Positions 16,874-25,455 of a stretch of DNA of 64,000 bases are shown in pieces. This DNA comes from Demequina maris (GTDB taxonomy: Bacteria; Actinomycetota; Actinomycetes; Actinomycetales; Demequinaceae). The notes under the pieces are model-generated. The model searched no databases and had not been told where the DNA came from. It saw only the letters and a program-made list of their open reading frames with translations. Every line of letters begins with the position of its first letter. Within the stretch, counting starts at the first letter, position 1. Where the stretch lies: positions 33,931 to 97,930 of the forward strand of contig NZ_BBLX01000009.1 of NCBI RefSeq assembly GCF_000971155.1, in the 5' to 3' direction. The translations under genes and the position numbers were made by a program.

Positions 16874-17868
16874 CGGCGGCCCTGATCGACCGGTTCGGGC
16901 GCGTCCACCGCGACCTGCGCATCTCGCTGACCGACCGCTGCTCGCTGCGGTGCACCTACTGCATGCCGGCCGACGGGGTGCCATGGCTCGCCTCGTCGAC
17001 GCTGCTCACCACCGAGGAGCTGGTGAGGCTCGCGCGCGTGGCGGTGTCGCTCGGGGTGCGCGAGATCCGGCTCACGGGCGGCGAGCCGCTGCTGCGACCG
17101 GACGTCGTGGACGTGGTCGCGGCGCTGGCCGAGCTCCGGGGGCCCGACGGGCCGCTGGACCTGTCGCTCACGACCAACGCGCTCCGCCTGCCCGCGCTCG
17201 CCGCGCCGCTCCGTGACGCGGGGCTCGCCCGGGTCAACATCTCGCTGGACACGCTTCTGCGGTCGCGCTTCATCGAGCTGACGCGGCGCGATCGGCTCGC
17301 GGACACGCTCGCCGGGATCGAGGCGGCGCGCGCCGTGGGCTTCTCCCCCGTCAAGCTCAACGCCCTGGTGATGCGGGGGGTCAACGACGACGAGATCGGC
17401 GACCTGGTGGCGTTCGCCGTGGAGCGCGGGCTCGAGATGCGCTTCATCGAGCACATGCCGCTCGACGGCGGCCACACGTGGCGGCGCGAGGAGATGGTCA
17501 CCGGCGAGGAGATCCTCGCGGCGGTGTCGGCGCGGTACGAGCTCGAGGCGCTCGGGCACGACGGCTCGGCGCCCGCGTCCCAGTTCCGGATCGTCGGAAC
17601 CCCCTCGACGGTCGGGGTCATCGCCTCGGTGACGCGCGCGTTCTGCGACCGCTGCGACCGGGTGCGGCTCACGGCCGACGGCCAGTTCCGCAACTGCCTG
17701 TTCGCGCACGACGAGTCCGACCTGCGCACCCTCATGCGCGAGGGCGCGGACGATGCGCGGCTCGCCGAGGCCATGCAGGCGTGCGTGTCGCTCAAGAAGC
17801 CGGGGCACGGGATCGACGACCCGTCCTTCGTGCAGCCGTCCCGGCCGATGAGCGCGATCGGGGGCTGA
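16870..17868 (+). CDS. moaA: GTP 3',8-cyclase, radical SAM
   Basis: A 332-aa radical-SAM enzyme that starts molybdenum cofactor synthesis from GTP. The N-terminal cluster motif is C24-x3-C28-x2-C31 (DRCSLRCTYC), the SAM-binding GGEPLL follows, and the C-terminal second cluster is built from CDRCDRVRLTADGQFRNC. The C-terminus ends in Gly-Gly, as expected for MoaA. It starts at GTG 16870 overlapping the moaE stop. Confidence 0.97.
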   Translation: MTAALIDRFGRVHRDLRISLTDRCSLRCTYCMPADGVPWLASSTLLTTEELVRLARVAVSLGVREIRLTGGEPLLRPDVVDVVAALAELRGPDGPLDLSLTTNALRLPALAAPLRDAGLARVNISLDTLLRSRFIELTRRDRLADTLAGIEAARAVGFSPVKLNALVMRGVNDDEIGDLVAFAVERGLEMRFIEHMPLDGGHTWRREEMVTGEEILAAVSARYELEALGHDGSAPASQFRIVGTPSTVGVIASVTRAFCDRCDRVRLTADGQFRNCLFAHDESDLRTLMREGADDARLAEAMQACVSLKKPGHGIDDPSFVQPSRPMSAIGG

Positions 17869-17879
17869 CGTCCCGTCCC

Positions 17880-18500
17880 CTACGCCGTTGCGACGGGCTG
17901 GCGGAGGATCGTGCGGAGCTTCTCGGGCGCGACCTTGCGGAAGTCGCTGAGGTAGATCTCGTGGTGCCGGCCGGTCATGCGCAGGCCGTTCGCCGGGATG
18001 AACTCGTCGTGGATCCGCGCGAGGACCGGCCCCTCGTCGTCGAAGGACCCGACGTGGAGCGTCTGGACGCATCGTCCCTCCGCGAGGGTCTCGAGGCGGA
18101 CGTCGTCCAGGCGGGCCGGGGCGTCCTTCGCGCCGGCGGCGGCGATCGCGGACTCGACCAGCGCATCGCCCACCCAGTCCGGCGTCATGATCATGAGGGT
18201 CCAGTCCCAGGCCGACTTGTCCCGGCGCGTGGTGAAGTACGCGGGGTCGTCGGCCGTCCAGAGGCCCTCGAGCGGCATGACGACGTAGTCGCGGCCCAGC
18301 TCCTTCTTCGAGGCGAACTTGGCCTTGTACGCGACCGGGTAGAGGGCCTCGATGGCCTGGGCGAATGCGGGGCTCGCGTTGGGATCGCCGTGGCCGTCGA
18401 CCATGAGGTAGCGGGTGGGCGGGACGTCGAGCAGCCGGACCTCGCCGCGCTTGGCTGCGTAGGCGTCGAGGGTCCTCTTGAGGTCGACCTTGTCGGGCAT
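17880..18500 (-). CDS. GyrI-like small-molecule-binding domain protein
   Basis: A 206-aa protein with a GyrI-like (AraC effector-binding type) domain and no DNA-binding region. It matches a common stand-alone family: LLDVPPTRYLMVDGHGDPN near residue 25, FASKKELGRDYVVMPLEGLW, then SAWDWTLMIMTPDWV. The function is unknown; related stand-alone domains bind or hydrolyse small hydrophobic compounds. An AGGGAGGT site lies 6 nt before the ATG. It is convergent with moaA and sits between the two halves of the cofactor cluster without an obvious molybdenum role. Confidence 0.8.
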   Translation of the reverse strand: MPDKVDLKRTLDAYAAKRGEVRLLDVPPTRYLMVDGHGDPNASPAFAQAIEALYPVAYKAKFASKKELGRDYVVMPLEGLWTADDPAYFTTRRDKSAWDWTLMIMTPDWVGDALVESAIAAAGAKDAPARLDDVRLETLAEGRCVQTLHVGSFDDEGPVLARIHDEFIPANGLRMTGRHHEIYLSDFRKVAPEKLRTILRQPVATA

Positions 18501-18654
18501 CGCGGTACCTCCCTGGGGCGAGTCTGGCACGCCGCGCCGCTCCCCGCGTTGCTGTGCGGGCTGATGTCCCCGGGCCTGCGTGCGCTGGAAGTTGTCCACA
18601 TACCAGGGACGATGTGTCTGTGGCGTTGTCTGACCCTGGTGGTGGACTGGTTCC

Positions 18655-20034
18655 ATGGAGTTCTCGGTGCTGGACGTCGCGAAGGGCTTGGTGCCGCTCA
18701 AGCCCTTCGAGCAGCGTGATCTGCGCACGCTGTCCGAGGACGAGCTCGCGACCGCGCTGGAGGTCGCCGGCAAGCTGGCACGGCTGGCGGACGTGCCGGG
18801 CGTGATGCTCGCCGCCGAGGTGCAGCGTCGCTCCAAGGACAAGCCCGGGGGTGGGATGGCACGCCGGCGCGGGCATCGCAACGCGGCGGGTTTGGTGGCG
18901 AAGCAGCGGGGTGGGTCGGCCGGTCAGGCGCACGATGCGATCGCCACCGGCGGGCTGTTCGGGTCCGACGACGGCGACGAGGGCGAGGGTGCGGGTGCGG
19001 GTGGTGAGGGTGGCGCCGGTGGTGGCGGTCAGGCGCCCCGGTTCGCGCATGTCGCGGCCGCGGTGAGGGCCGGCGACCTGTCCGCGGCGCAGGCCGCGTT
19101 GCTGATCGAGACCCTGGAAGCCCTGGACGGTGCCGGCGAGGAGGTCGAGCAGGCGCTGGTGGTCAAGGCGTTGAAGCTGTCGTTGGCGGACCTGCGCAAG
19201 GCGTGCCTGGCGCTGCGGGCACGGTGGGACCAGGACCGGTGGTCCGAGCGCGAGAAGCGCCAGCGCGGCGAACGCTACCTGGCGCTGACGGAGAACGCCG
19301 ACGGGATGGTCCGCATCACGGGCCTGCTGGATCCGGCGTCGGCGGCACCGATCAAGACGTGGTTCGACGCCCAGGTCAAGGCCGCCTTCCGAAAGCGCCG
19401 CGAGGAAGGGCTGGGAGCGGCCCCGGCGGGTGAGGCCGGCCGGATCCGCGTCGACGCGCTCGTGGACCTCACCCGCCACGGAATGCGCTGCGAGGCGCCC
19501 GGCTCCGGTGTCAGCACGGAGGTTGTGATCCGTATCGACCACGACGCGCTGCGCACCGGGGTGGGGCTGGGCTCCTGCGATGCGGTGTCGACGCCGTTGT
19601 CGGCCGGTCAGACGCGACGCCTGGCGGTCGACATGAAGGTGCTGCCGATCGTCCTCGGTGGCGGCTCCCAGGTCCTCGACGTGGGCTTTGCTCGACGATT
19701 CTTCACCCCCGCTCAACGTCACGCGTTGGCCGAACGTGACGGCGGCTGCGCGTTCTGTCACGCCCCCGTCGCGTGGTGCGACGCCCACCACATCGCCTGG
19801 TGGAAGGAAGACTCCGGCCCCACCGACCTGTCCAACGGGGTGCTCCTTTGCACGAGATGCCACCACAGGATCCACGACGACGGCTGGCAGGTACGCGCCA
19901 CCGCGACCAAGGTGTGGTTCATCCCGCCCACCACGGTCGACCCCCAGCAGCGACCCCGCCAAGGCGGCAAAGCCGCCCTCGAGGTCAACCTCGCAGGCAC
20001 CACCCGCTCCAGCACCACCGCCCCACCCAGATGA
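18655..20034 (+). CDS. DUF222 / HNH endonuclease domain protein (13E12-repeat type)
   Basis: A 459-aa protein of the family that actinobacterial genomes carry in several near-identical copies. The N-terminal DUF222 helical region (about 1-300) contains a Gly-rich insert (about 103-125). The C-terminal HNH nuclease motif is intact: ERDGGCAFCHAP, WCDAHHIAWW and LSNGVLLCTRCHHRIHDDGW, with paired Cys for zinc. Codon use is somewhat less GC-extreme than the neighbours. It interrupts the cofactor gene cluster, so arrival by transfer is plausible. Function is unproven; a mobile or defence role is only a suggestion. Confidence 0.9.
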   Translation: MEFSVLDVAKGLVPLKPFEQRDLRTLSEDELATALEVAGKLARLADVPGVMLAAEVQRRSKDKPGGGMARRRGHRNAAGLVAKQRGGSAGQAHDAIATGGLFGSDDGDEGEGAGAGGEGGAGGGGQAPRFAHVAAAVRAGDLSAAQAALLIETLEALDGAGEEVEQALVVKALKLSLADLRKACLALRARWDQDRWSEREKRQRGERYLALTENADGMVRITGLLDPASAAPIKTWFDAQVKAAFRKRREEGLGAAPAGEAGRIRVDALVDLTRHGMRCEAPGSGVSTEVVIRIDHDALRTGVGLGSCDAVSTPLSAGQTRRLAVDMKVLPIVLGGGSQVLDVGFARRFFTPAQRHALAERDGGCAFCHAPVAWCDAHHIAWWKEDSGPTDLSNGVLLCTRCHHRIHDDGWQVRATATKVWFIPPTTVDPQQRPRQGGKAALEVNLAGTTRSSTTAPPR

Positions 20035-20045
20035 CCCCGCCCCGA

Positions 20046-20072
20046 CGGCGCCCACCCACCCGGGAGGCGCCG
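20046..20072. terminator. Possible hairpin between convergent HNH and moaD genes
   Basis: A 7-bp inverted repeat CGGCGCC / GGCGCCG with a 13-nt loop, in the 89-bp gap between two convergent genes. The stem is modest and there is no T-run. Confidence 0.3.
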
Positions 20073-20123
20073 CACCGGCACGCCCGGAAGGCGGCGTGTC
20101 GGCACGAGAGGCTGTCGCGTCGC

Positions 20124-20357
20124 CTAGCCCCCCGCGAACGGCGGCAGGACGTCGACCAGGTCGCCGCCCGCCAGCGCCTCGTGGTCCTCGAGGCGGGTGC
20201 CGTCGCGCAGGATGGCGCACTGACGGATCACCCGCGGCGCATCGTCCCCGCGCATCGCCAGCGCCTCGCGCAGACCCGCCACGGAGCCCACAGCGAGGGT
20301 GAGCTCCTGAGCGCCCGCGGCCTCCGCGGCGCCGGCGAACAGCCTGACCGTGATCAC
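20124..20357 (-). CDS. moaD: Molybdopterin synthase sulfur carrier subunit
   Basis: A 77-aa ubiquitin-like protein ending in the essential Gly-Gly (LPPFAGG), which MoeB activates so that sulfur can be loaded. It starts VITVRLFAGAAEAAG at GTG 20357, overlapping the stop of the DUF6457 gene (GTGA). It carries a copy of the dispersed word, read as DDA. It is the last gene of the minus-strand moe/moa operon. Confidence 0.9.
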   Translation of the reverse strand: MITVRLFAGAAEAAGAQELTLAVGSVAGLREALAMRGDDAPRVIRQCAILRDGTRLEDHEALAGGDLVDVLPPFAGG

Positions 20358-20605
20358 TCGGCCGCCCAGCGCGCGGCGAGCGCGGACGCGGTGGCGCACT
20401 CGGCGGCGATGTCCCCGCCCGCGGCCGCGCGACGCCCCGCCGCGTAGCCGACGAGGAATGTCGTGAGCGGCGCCGCCGGCCGCACCACCGAGTGCGCCGC
20501 ATCGCGGGCGACGTCGAGCAGCGCCTGCACGTCCAGCTCGCCCAGGTCGAGCTCGAGCTCGGCCGCGAGCGCTTCGACCCACTGATCCATGGTGCCCTCG
20601 GTCAT
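20354..20605 (-). CDS. DUF6457 domain protein
   Basis: An 83-aa small helical protein, MDQWVEALAAELELD being characteristic of DUF6457. This domain is found next to, or fused to, MobA-like proteins in actinobacteria, and here it sits between mobA (4-nt overlap) and moaD (4-nt overlap). A role assisting guanylylation or handling of molybdopterin is inferred from this position only. The start could also be the second Met (MDQW). Confidence 0.75.
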   Translation of the reverse strand: MTEGTMDQWVEALAAELELDLGELDVQALLDVARDAAHSVVRPAAPLTTFLVGYAAGRRAAAGGDIAAECATASALAARWAAE

Positions 20606-21168
20606 CCCAACCGCCCCTTCCAGTAGTCCTCGTCGTCGCTCGTGTCGAGGTCCCGCGCGAGGTCGTCCACCGACGGGACCTCCGCCATGGGGATCCCGAC
20701 GACCAGCCTACGCAGGGAGGATCCCGCCAGATCGGCGGAGCACCGCGCCGCCAGGGCCGGGGTCGGGTAGGCCGCCAGCAGCTGCTGGGCGAAGCCCTCG
20801 GCGTCGACCAGCCACGCGCCCCGCTCCGGACCGGCGACGGCGAGCAACGCCGGGACGGCGTCGCCCGCGCGCGGCGTGTCCACGCCGAGCACCACGGTGA
20901 CCGGCGCGGGCCGGCGATCGCGCGCGAGCTCGGCGACGCCGGCGGCGACCGCCGCCGCGGGCCCGGAGCCCTCCGGCTGCTCCACGGTCCACCGCGCACC
21001 CTCCGCGCGAGGCCCTCCGACCACGACGACACCCGCGGCCCCCGCGACCGCGTCGAGCGCCCGATCCAGCAGCGTCCGTCCGCCGACCACCAGCGCGGGC
21101 TTCGACACCCCGCCGAGCCGCGAGCCGCGTCCTCCCGCGACGATGATCGCGTCCCAGGGCTCAGCCAT
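20602..21168 (-). CDS. mobA: MobA-like molybdenum cofactor nucleotidyltransferase
   Basis: A 188-aa NTP-transferase that attaches a nucleotide to Mo-molybdopterin. The N-terminal phosphate loop is AIIVAGGRGSRLGGVSKPAL with the conserved Lys, and the metal-binding Asp lies in VVLGVDTPRAG. Nucleotide and acceptor specificity are not certain from sequence. It overlaps the DUF6457 gene and follows moaC after a 41-bp gap. Confidence 0.85.
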   Translation of the reverse strand: MAEPWDAIIVAGGRGSRLGGVSKPALVVGGRTLLDRALDAVAGAAGVVVVGGPRAEGARWTVEQPEGSGPAAAVAAGVAELARDRRPAPVTVVLGVDTPRAGDAVPALLAVAGPERGAWLVDAEGFAQQLLAAYPTPALAARCSADLAGSSLRRLVVGIPMAEVPSVDDLARDLDTSDDEDYWKGRLG

Positions 21169-21209
21169 GGGATCCCGTCGGGCGCGCTGCACCCGCGGCG
21201 CCCATCGCG

Positions 21210-21710
21210 TCACCCACGGCGCCACGACCCCGACTTGCCGCCCTCCTTCGCCAGGAGGCGGATGTCGCGGATGGTGGTGCCCTTGTCGAGCGCCTTCACC
21301 ATGTCGACGATGTTGAGGGCCGAGACCGACACCGCGGTGAACGCCTCCATCTCGACCCCGGTGCGGTCGGCGGTCGACACGGTGGCGGTGATGCGCACGC
21401 CCTCGTCCTCCACGGCGACGTCGACGACCGCGCCGTGGACGCCGATCACGTGGGCGAGCGGCAGCAGCTCGGGCGTGCGCTTCGCGGCGGCGATGCCCGC
21501 GATCCGGGCGAGCGCGAGCGCGTCCCCCTTGGGCACCGTGCCGTCCCGCAGGGCGGCCACGACGTGCGGCGAGCACGCGACGAAGCCCTCCGCGGTAGCG
21601 CTGCGGACCGTGGGCTGCTTCGCGGTGACGTCGACCATGCGGACCTGGCCGCGCGCGTCGAGATGGGTGAAGGCGGGCCCGGTCGTGCCGGCCTCGCTGT
21701 TCTCGCTCAT
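21210..21710 (-). CDS. moaC: Cyclic pyranopterin monophosphate synthase
   Basis: A 166-aa enzyme acting after MoaA. Signature segments FTHLDARGQVRMVDVTAKQ, LLPLAHVIGVHGAVVDV, GVEMEAFTAVSVSALNIVDMVKA and IRDIRLLAKEGGKSGSW are all present. The ATG overlaps the moeA stop (ATGA). Confidence 0.97.
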   Translation of the reverse strand: MSENSEAGTTGPAFTHLDARGQVRMVDVTAKQPTVRSATAEGFVACSPHVVAALRDGTVPKGDALALARIAGIAAAKRTPELLPLAHVIGVHGAVVDVAVEDEGVRITATVSTADRTGVEMEAFTAVSVSALNIVDMVKALDKGTTIRDIRLLAKEGGKSGSWRRG

Positions 21711-22954
21711 ACGGTGAACCTCCTGACGGCGACGATATCGCCAGCCTCGACGGCGTCGGCCTCGGCCCGGACCCGGGCGAGCCCGTCGGCCGCGGCGAGG
21801 CGCGCCGCCAGGTGCGAGCCGGAGCCGCCGGACGTGGCCGGCCGGACGCCCGGGAGCGCCCCGGCGACCGCCCCGGAAGCCTCGACACCGCCGGCGACCG
21901 CGTCGGCGTCCCCGTCGACGAGGACCACCGGCATCACCTGCTCACGCCCGGGCGGGCACCGCCACGGCTCGAGCGCGCGCATCGGCTCCCACGCGGGCTC
22001 GGGCACCCCCAGCATCGCGCGCACCGCGGGGCCGACGAACAGCTCGACGCACACCGCGACGGCGACGGGGTTCCCGGGCAGGCAGATCACGGGCGCGCCG
22101 CCCACGACCCCGAGCCCCTGGGGCTTGCCCGGCTGGATCGCGACCCGGAGGAACTCGACTCCGACGCCGGCCAGCCCCTCCTTCACCGGATCGTGGTCCC
22201 CGACGCTGGCGCCGCCGGTCGTGACCACGAGGTCCGCGTCCGCGTACTCGACCGCGGCGCGCACCGCCTCGCCGGTGTCGCCCACGGTCCCGAGGTCGAC
22301 CGCCACAGCCCCGAGGCTCCGCAGCGCGGCCTCGAGGTACGTGGCATTGGACTCCCAGATCTGTCCGGGGCCGAGCGTCGCGCCGGGCGCGGCGAGCTCG
22401 TCCCCGGTGACGAGGAAGGCGACGCGGGGCGCGGGCAGCACCACCAGCTCGCCGTTCCCGGCGGCCGCCGCGGCGGCGAGGTGGCGCGGCCGCAGGCGCA
22501 CGCCCGCCTCGACCACGAGGTCCCCGTGCCGCGCGTCCTCGGCGCGGCGCCTGATGTGACGCCCGGGAGGGACGGGGGCATCGACGAGCACGGTGCCGGC
22601 GGTCGCCGTGACCTGTTCCTGGGGCACCACCGCATCGGCCTCCGCGGGCACCGGGGCGCCGGTCATGATCCGCACCGCCTCGCCCGCGCCCAGCACCCCG
22701 TCCCACGGATGGCCCGCCGACGACTCCCCCGCGACCACGAGGCGGACGGGCGCGGCCTCGGTCGCCTGGACGACGTCACGCGCGCGGATCGCGTAGCCGT
22801 CCATCGCCGAGTTGTCGAAGGGCGGGAGGTCGCCGGCCGCCCTGACGTCCACCGCGAGGACCGCGCCGAGCGCGTCCCGCAGCGGCACCCGTCGCGGCGG
22901 CGGCGGCTCCACGAGCGCCAGCACCTGCGCGAGGTGCTCCGCGGCGCTACGCAC
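21707..22954 (-). CDS. moeA: Molybdopterin molybdenumtransferase
   Basis: A 415-aa enzyme that inserts molybdenum into adenylylated molybdopterin. MoeA landmarks in order: PPFDNSAMDGYAIRA, IMTGAPVPAEADAVV, ATGDELAAPG-like segment (VTGDELAAPG), VVTTGGASVGDHDPVK and the C-terminal CLPGNPVAVAVCVELFV. It overlaps moaC by 4 nt and moeB by 8 nt. Confidence 0.96.
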   Translation of the reverse strand: MRSAAEHLAQVLALVEPPPPRRVPLRDALGAVLAVDVRAAGDLPPFDNSAMDGYAIRARDVVQATEAAPVRLVVAGESSAGHPWDGVLGAGEAVRIMTGAPVPAEADAVVPQEQVTATAGTVLVDAPVPPGRHIRRRAEDARHGDLVVEAGVRLRPRHLAAAAAAGNGELVVLPAPRVAFLVTGDELAAPGATLGPGQIWESNATYLEAALRSLGAVAVDLGTVGDTGEAVRAAVEYADADLVVTTGGASVGDHDPVKEGLAGVGVEFLRVAIQPGKPQGLGVVGGAPVICLPGNPVAVAVCVELFVGPAVRAMLGVPEPAWEPMRALEPWRCPPGREQVMPVVLVDGDADAVAGGVEASGAVAGALPGVRPATSGGSGSHLAARLAAADGLARVRAEADAVEAGDIVAVRRFTV

Positions 22955-23663
22955 CCGCGCCTCCCGCGATCGGCAGGCTGCGCCACGCGCCGTCGCGGGC
23001 GTCGACCACCTGGAGGGTCCCGACCAGGCCGCGCCCGGCTCCCGTGAGCCGCACGATCGCCTGCGATGCCATCGCCGCGCCCACCTGGCCGCACAGCGGC
23101 CCGAGCACGCCGCCCGCGTCGCACACGCCGAAGTCGGGCGCCGGCTCCACCGGGAAGACGTCGCGGAGGGTGCGCCCCTCGTCGAACACGGTCACCTGGC
23201 CGAACCACCCCTGGACCGCTCCCCACACCAGGGGGATCCCGAGGTCGGCGCAGGCATCGGCGACCGCGAGGCGCGACGGCCACGTGTCGGTGCAGTCGAG
23301 CACGAGGTCGTCCCCGGCGAGCACGTCGGCCGCGTCCGCGCCCAGACGGGCGTCAATCGTGGTCACGGAGACCTGGGGGGCCAGGGCGGCGAGGGACGAT
23401 GCGGCGGCCTCGACCTTCGCGAGTCCCACGTCGGCGGGCCCGAAGAGCACCTGCCGGTGCAGGTTGGTCACCGAGACCCGGTCGGAGTCGATCAGCGTGA
23501 GCGCCCCGACACCCGCTGCGGCGAGGTAGAGCGCGGCCGGGCAGCCGAGCCCGCCCACGCCGACGATCGCGACCCGCGCCGCGCCCAGCGCCTCCTGCCC
23601 CTCTCCCCCGAAGCCGGGGAGCGCCCGTTGCCGGACGTACGCGTCAGCTGCCACCCGCGTCAC
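22947..23663 (-). CDS. moeB: MoeB/ThiF-family sulfur-carrier adenylyltransferase, short form
   Basis: A 238-aa E1-like enzyme expected to adenylylate the C-terminus of MoaD. The nucleotide-binding VAIVGVGGLGCPAALYLAAAGVG, the Asp-Arg pair LIDSDRVSVTNLHRQVLF and the CTDT switch are present. I see no CxxC pairs (the usual MoeB zinc site) and no rhodanese domain, so it is a short zinc-less form. It overlaps the chelatase gene at its 5' end, linking the cofactor and siroheme genes in one transcription unit. Confidence 0.88.
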   Translation of the reverse strand: MTRVAADAYVRQRALPGFGGEGQEALGAARVAIVGVGGLGCPAALYLAAAGVGALTLIDSDRVSVTNLHRQVLFGPADVGLAKVEAAASSLAALAPQVSVTTIDARLGADAADVLAGDDLVLDCTDTWPSRLAVADACADLGIPLVWGAVQGWFGQVTVFDEGRTLRDVFPVEPAPDFGVCDAGGVLGPLCGQVGAAMASQAIVRLTGAGRGLVGTLQVVDARDGAWRSLPIAGGAGA

Positions 23664-24330
23664 GGTACCTGTCCAGCACGATCTCCACGAGACGCGGATG
23701 CGGCGCGAGCGGCGCGGTCACGTAGTCCGCCCCGGACTCCGTGAGGCGCTGCTGGAAGAAGCCCGGTGCCAGCAGGAACGACGCGACCGCCACCTCCCCG
23801 TCCTCGCCGTTGGCGCGGGCGTCGGCGACCGCGTCGCCCACGGTCGGGTGGATCCCCGCCGCGTAGCCGATGCGCACGGGACCGCTCCAGCGGGCACGGA
23901 GCATCTCGGCCGCCGCCTCGGTGTCCGCGGTGCTGCGCGGGTCCGAGGATCCGGCCGCCGCCAGGATGAGCGTGGTGGTCTCCGGGACGTGCGCCTCGCG
24001 GATGCGGTCCATGACGATGTCGATGAGCCGCGGATCCGGGCCGAGCGCGGAGGCCGCCGCGACGTCCGGACGGTCCTTCACCGCCTCCGCGATGTCGTGG
24101 TAGACGTGATAGCCGCCCGCCAGCAGCAGCGGCACGACGACGGCCGACGTGCCGTCGCCGGGCTCGACCTCCGCCACCACCTCCTTGCAGTACGGGCCGT
24201 GGACGTCCACGTAGGCGTCGCGGACCTCGTGCGCGGGCAGCGCGGCGCGCACGTCCTCGACCACCTTGAGGATGGTCGCCTGACCGGCCTCGTCCCTGGT
24301 CCCGTGCGCGCAGGCGATCAGCGTGCTCAT
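23644..24330 (-). CDS. Sirohydrochlorin chelatase (CbiX/SirB family)
   Basis: A 228-aa chelatase expected to insert Fe into sirohydrochlorin to make siroheme for NirB. The N-terminal LIACAHGTRDEAG carries the catalytic His, and PLLLAGGYHVYHDI provides the second metal-site His in the characteristic duplicated fold. Its neighbours (HemD-like regulator, CysG-like enzyme, nirBD) favour iron over cobalt. Its start overlaps the upstream gene's stop. Confidence 0.9.
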   Translation of the reverse strand: MSTLIACAHGTRDEAGQATILKVVEDVRAALPAHEVRDAYVDVHGPYCKEVVAEVEPGDGTSAVVVPLLLAGGYHVYHDIAEAVKDRPDVAAASALGPDPRLIDIVMDRIREAHVPETTTLILAAAGSSDPRSTADTEAAAEMLRARWSGPVRIGYAAGIHPTVGDAVADARANGEDGEVAVASFLLAPGFFQQRLTESGADYVTAPLAPHPRLVEIVLDRYRDAGGS

Positions 24331-25442
24331 GCGGCGCTCACCGCCAGCGCGTAGCCCCTCTTCACAACCGTTCTCACCAGCATGGGTGCCCCCGAGTTCT
24401 CCCTCAGCCTGTTGATCGCCGCCTCCACCGCATGCGCTCCCGCCTGCGCCCCCGGCAGGATCCCGGCCAGCTGCTCGCGCGTGAGGACGTTGCCCTTCGC
24501 GTGCGCCAGCGCACGCAGGATCTCGAGCCCGGTGGGCGTGAGCGGCAGGACCCGCCCGTCGAGCACGGCCGAGGTCGCACGCATCACGAGCGGCCCGTCC
24601 GGCGTGGGGATGCCCACCGCGGTCTCGGTGAAGTCCTGGACGAGCAGCCGCACGAGCGCGCCGAGCCGCCAGCGGTCCGGATGCCGCACCGTCAGCCCGG
24701 CCTCGCGCAGCGGTCCCGCCGTCACGGGACCGACGGCGGCGATGACGAGGTCGCCCGACTCCGCGCGCGCGGCCACCGCGTCGAGCATCCCGCGCTCACG
24801 CGCGGTCGCGAGCCACGACTCCGCGCCCGGGGCCGAGGTGAAGATCACCGCGTCGACGCCGCCGCAGGCCGCCTGGTCGATCCACTCGTCGTGGATGTCG
24901 GGCTGCAGCGGCCGCCCCCAGCCGTAGACCAGCAGGCTCTGCACCTCCGCGCCCGCCGCCGTGAACGCCTCGTCGAGCCCGTCGGAGCCGTTGCCGTGAT
25001 GCTGGACGGCGACGCGCATCCCGTCGACGCCCTCCGCGAGGAGGTAGTCGCGCAGCTCGGCGGCGGTCTCGGACTCGGCGACCCAGTCGGCCTCGAGGCC
25101 GGCCTGCTGGATCGCTCCACGCGCCTTGGGGCCGCGGGCGATGAAGCGGGCGTCCTTGATCGCGTCGAGCAGGTCCTCGGCGAGGCCCGCGGCGTCCGCG
25201 GCCTCGATCCAGCCGCGGAAGCCGATGCCCGTGGTCGCGACCACGATGTCCGGCGGCGCGGCGATGAGCGCCCGCGTGTCCGCGACGAGGCGCGCGTCGT
25301 CGAGGTGCGGGATCGTGCTCAGCGCCGGCGCGTGCCGGACGAGCGCGCCGCGGCGCTCCAGCGCCGACGCGAGCTCGCGCTTCCGACGGTCCGCGGTGAT
25401 GACCATCACACAGCCCGACAGCGGCTCCCCCACCATCGACAC
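24327..25442 (-). CDS. HemD-like uroporphyrinogen-III synthase fused to a winged-helix DNA-binding domain (NnaR-like regulator)
   Basis: A 371-aa fusion. Residues about 10-265 form a uroporphyrinogen-III synthase-like fold (VVATTGIGFRGWIEAA, FTSAPGAESWLA). Residues about 285-370 form an OmpR-type winged helix (LTPTGLEILRALAHAKGN, ILPGAQAGAHAVEAAINRLRE, LVRTVVKRGYAL). Proteins of this architecture, such as NnaR in Streptomyces and mycobacteria, activate nitrate/nitrite assimilation genes. A separate complete hemD lies at 37.3 kb, so this copy is more likely a regulator. Whether it keeps synthase activity is unknown. Confidence 0.88.
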   Translation of the reverse strand: MSMVGEPLSGCVMVITADRRKRELASALERRGALVRHAPALSTIPHLDDARLVADTRALIAAPPDIVVATTGIGFRGWIEAADAAGLAEDLLDAIKDARFIARGPKARGAIQQAGLEADWVAESETAAELRDYLLAEGVDGMRVAVQHHGNGSDGLDEAFTAAGAEVQSLLVYGWGRPLQPDIHDEWIDQAACGGVDAVIFTSAPGAESWLATARERGMLDAVAARAESGDLVIAAVGPVTAGPLREAGLTVRHPDRWRLGALVRLLVQDFTETAVGIPTPDGPLVMRATSAVLDGRVLPLTPTGLEILRALAHAKGNVLTREQLAGILPGAQAGAHAVEAAINRLRENSGAPMLVRTVVKRGYALAVSAA

Positions 25443-25455
25443 GCGGACCTCCCCG

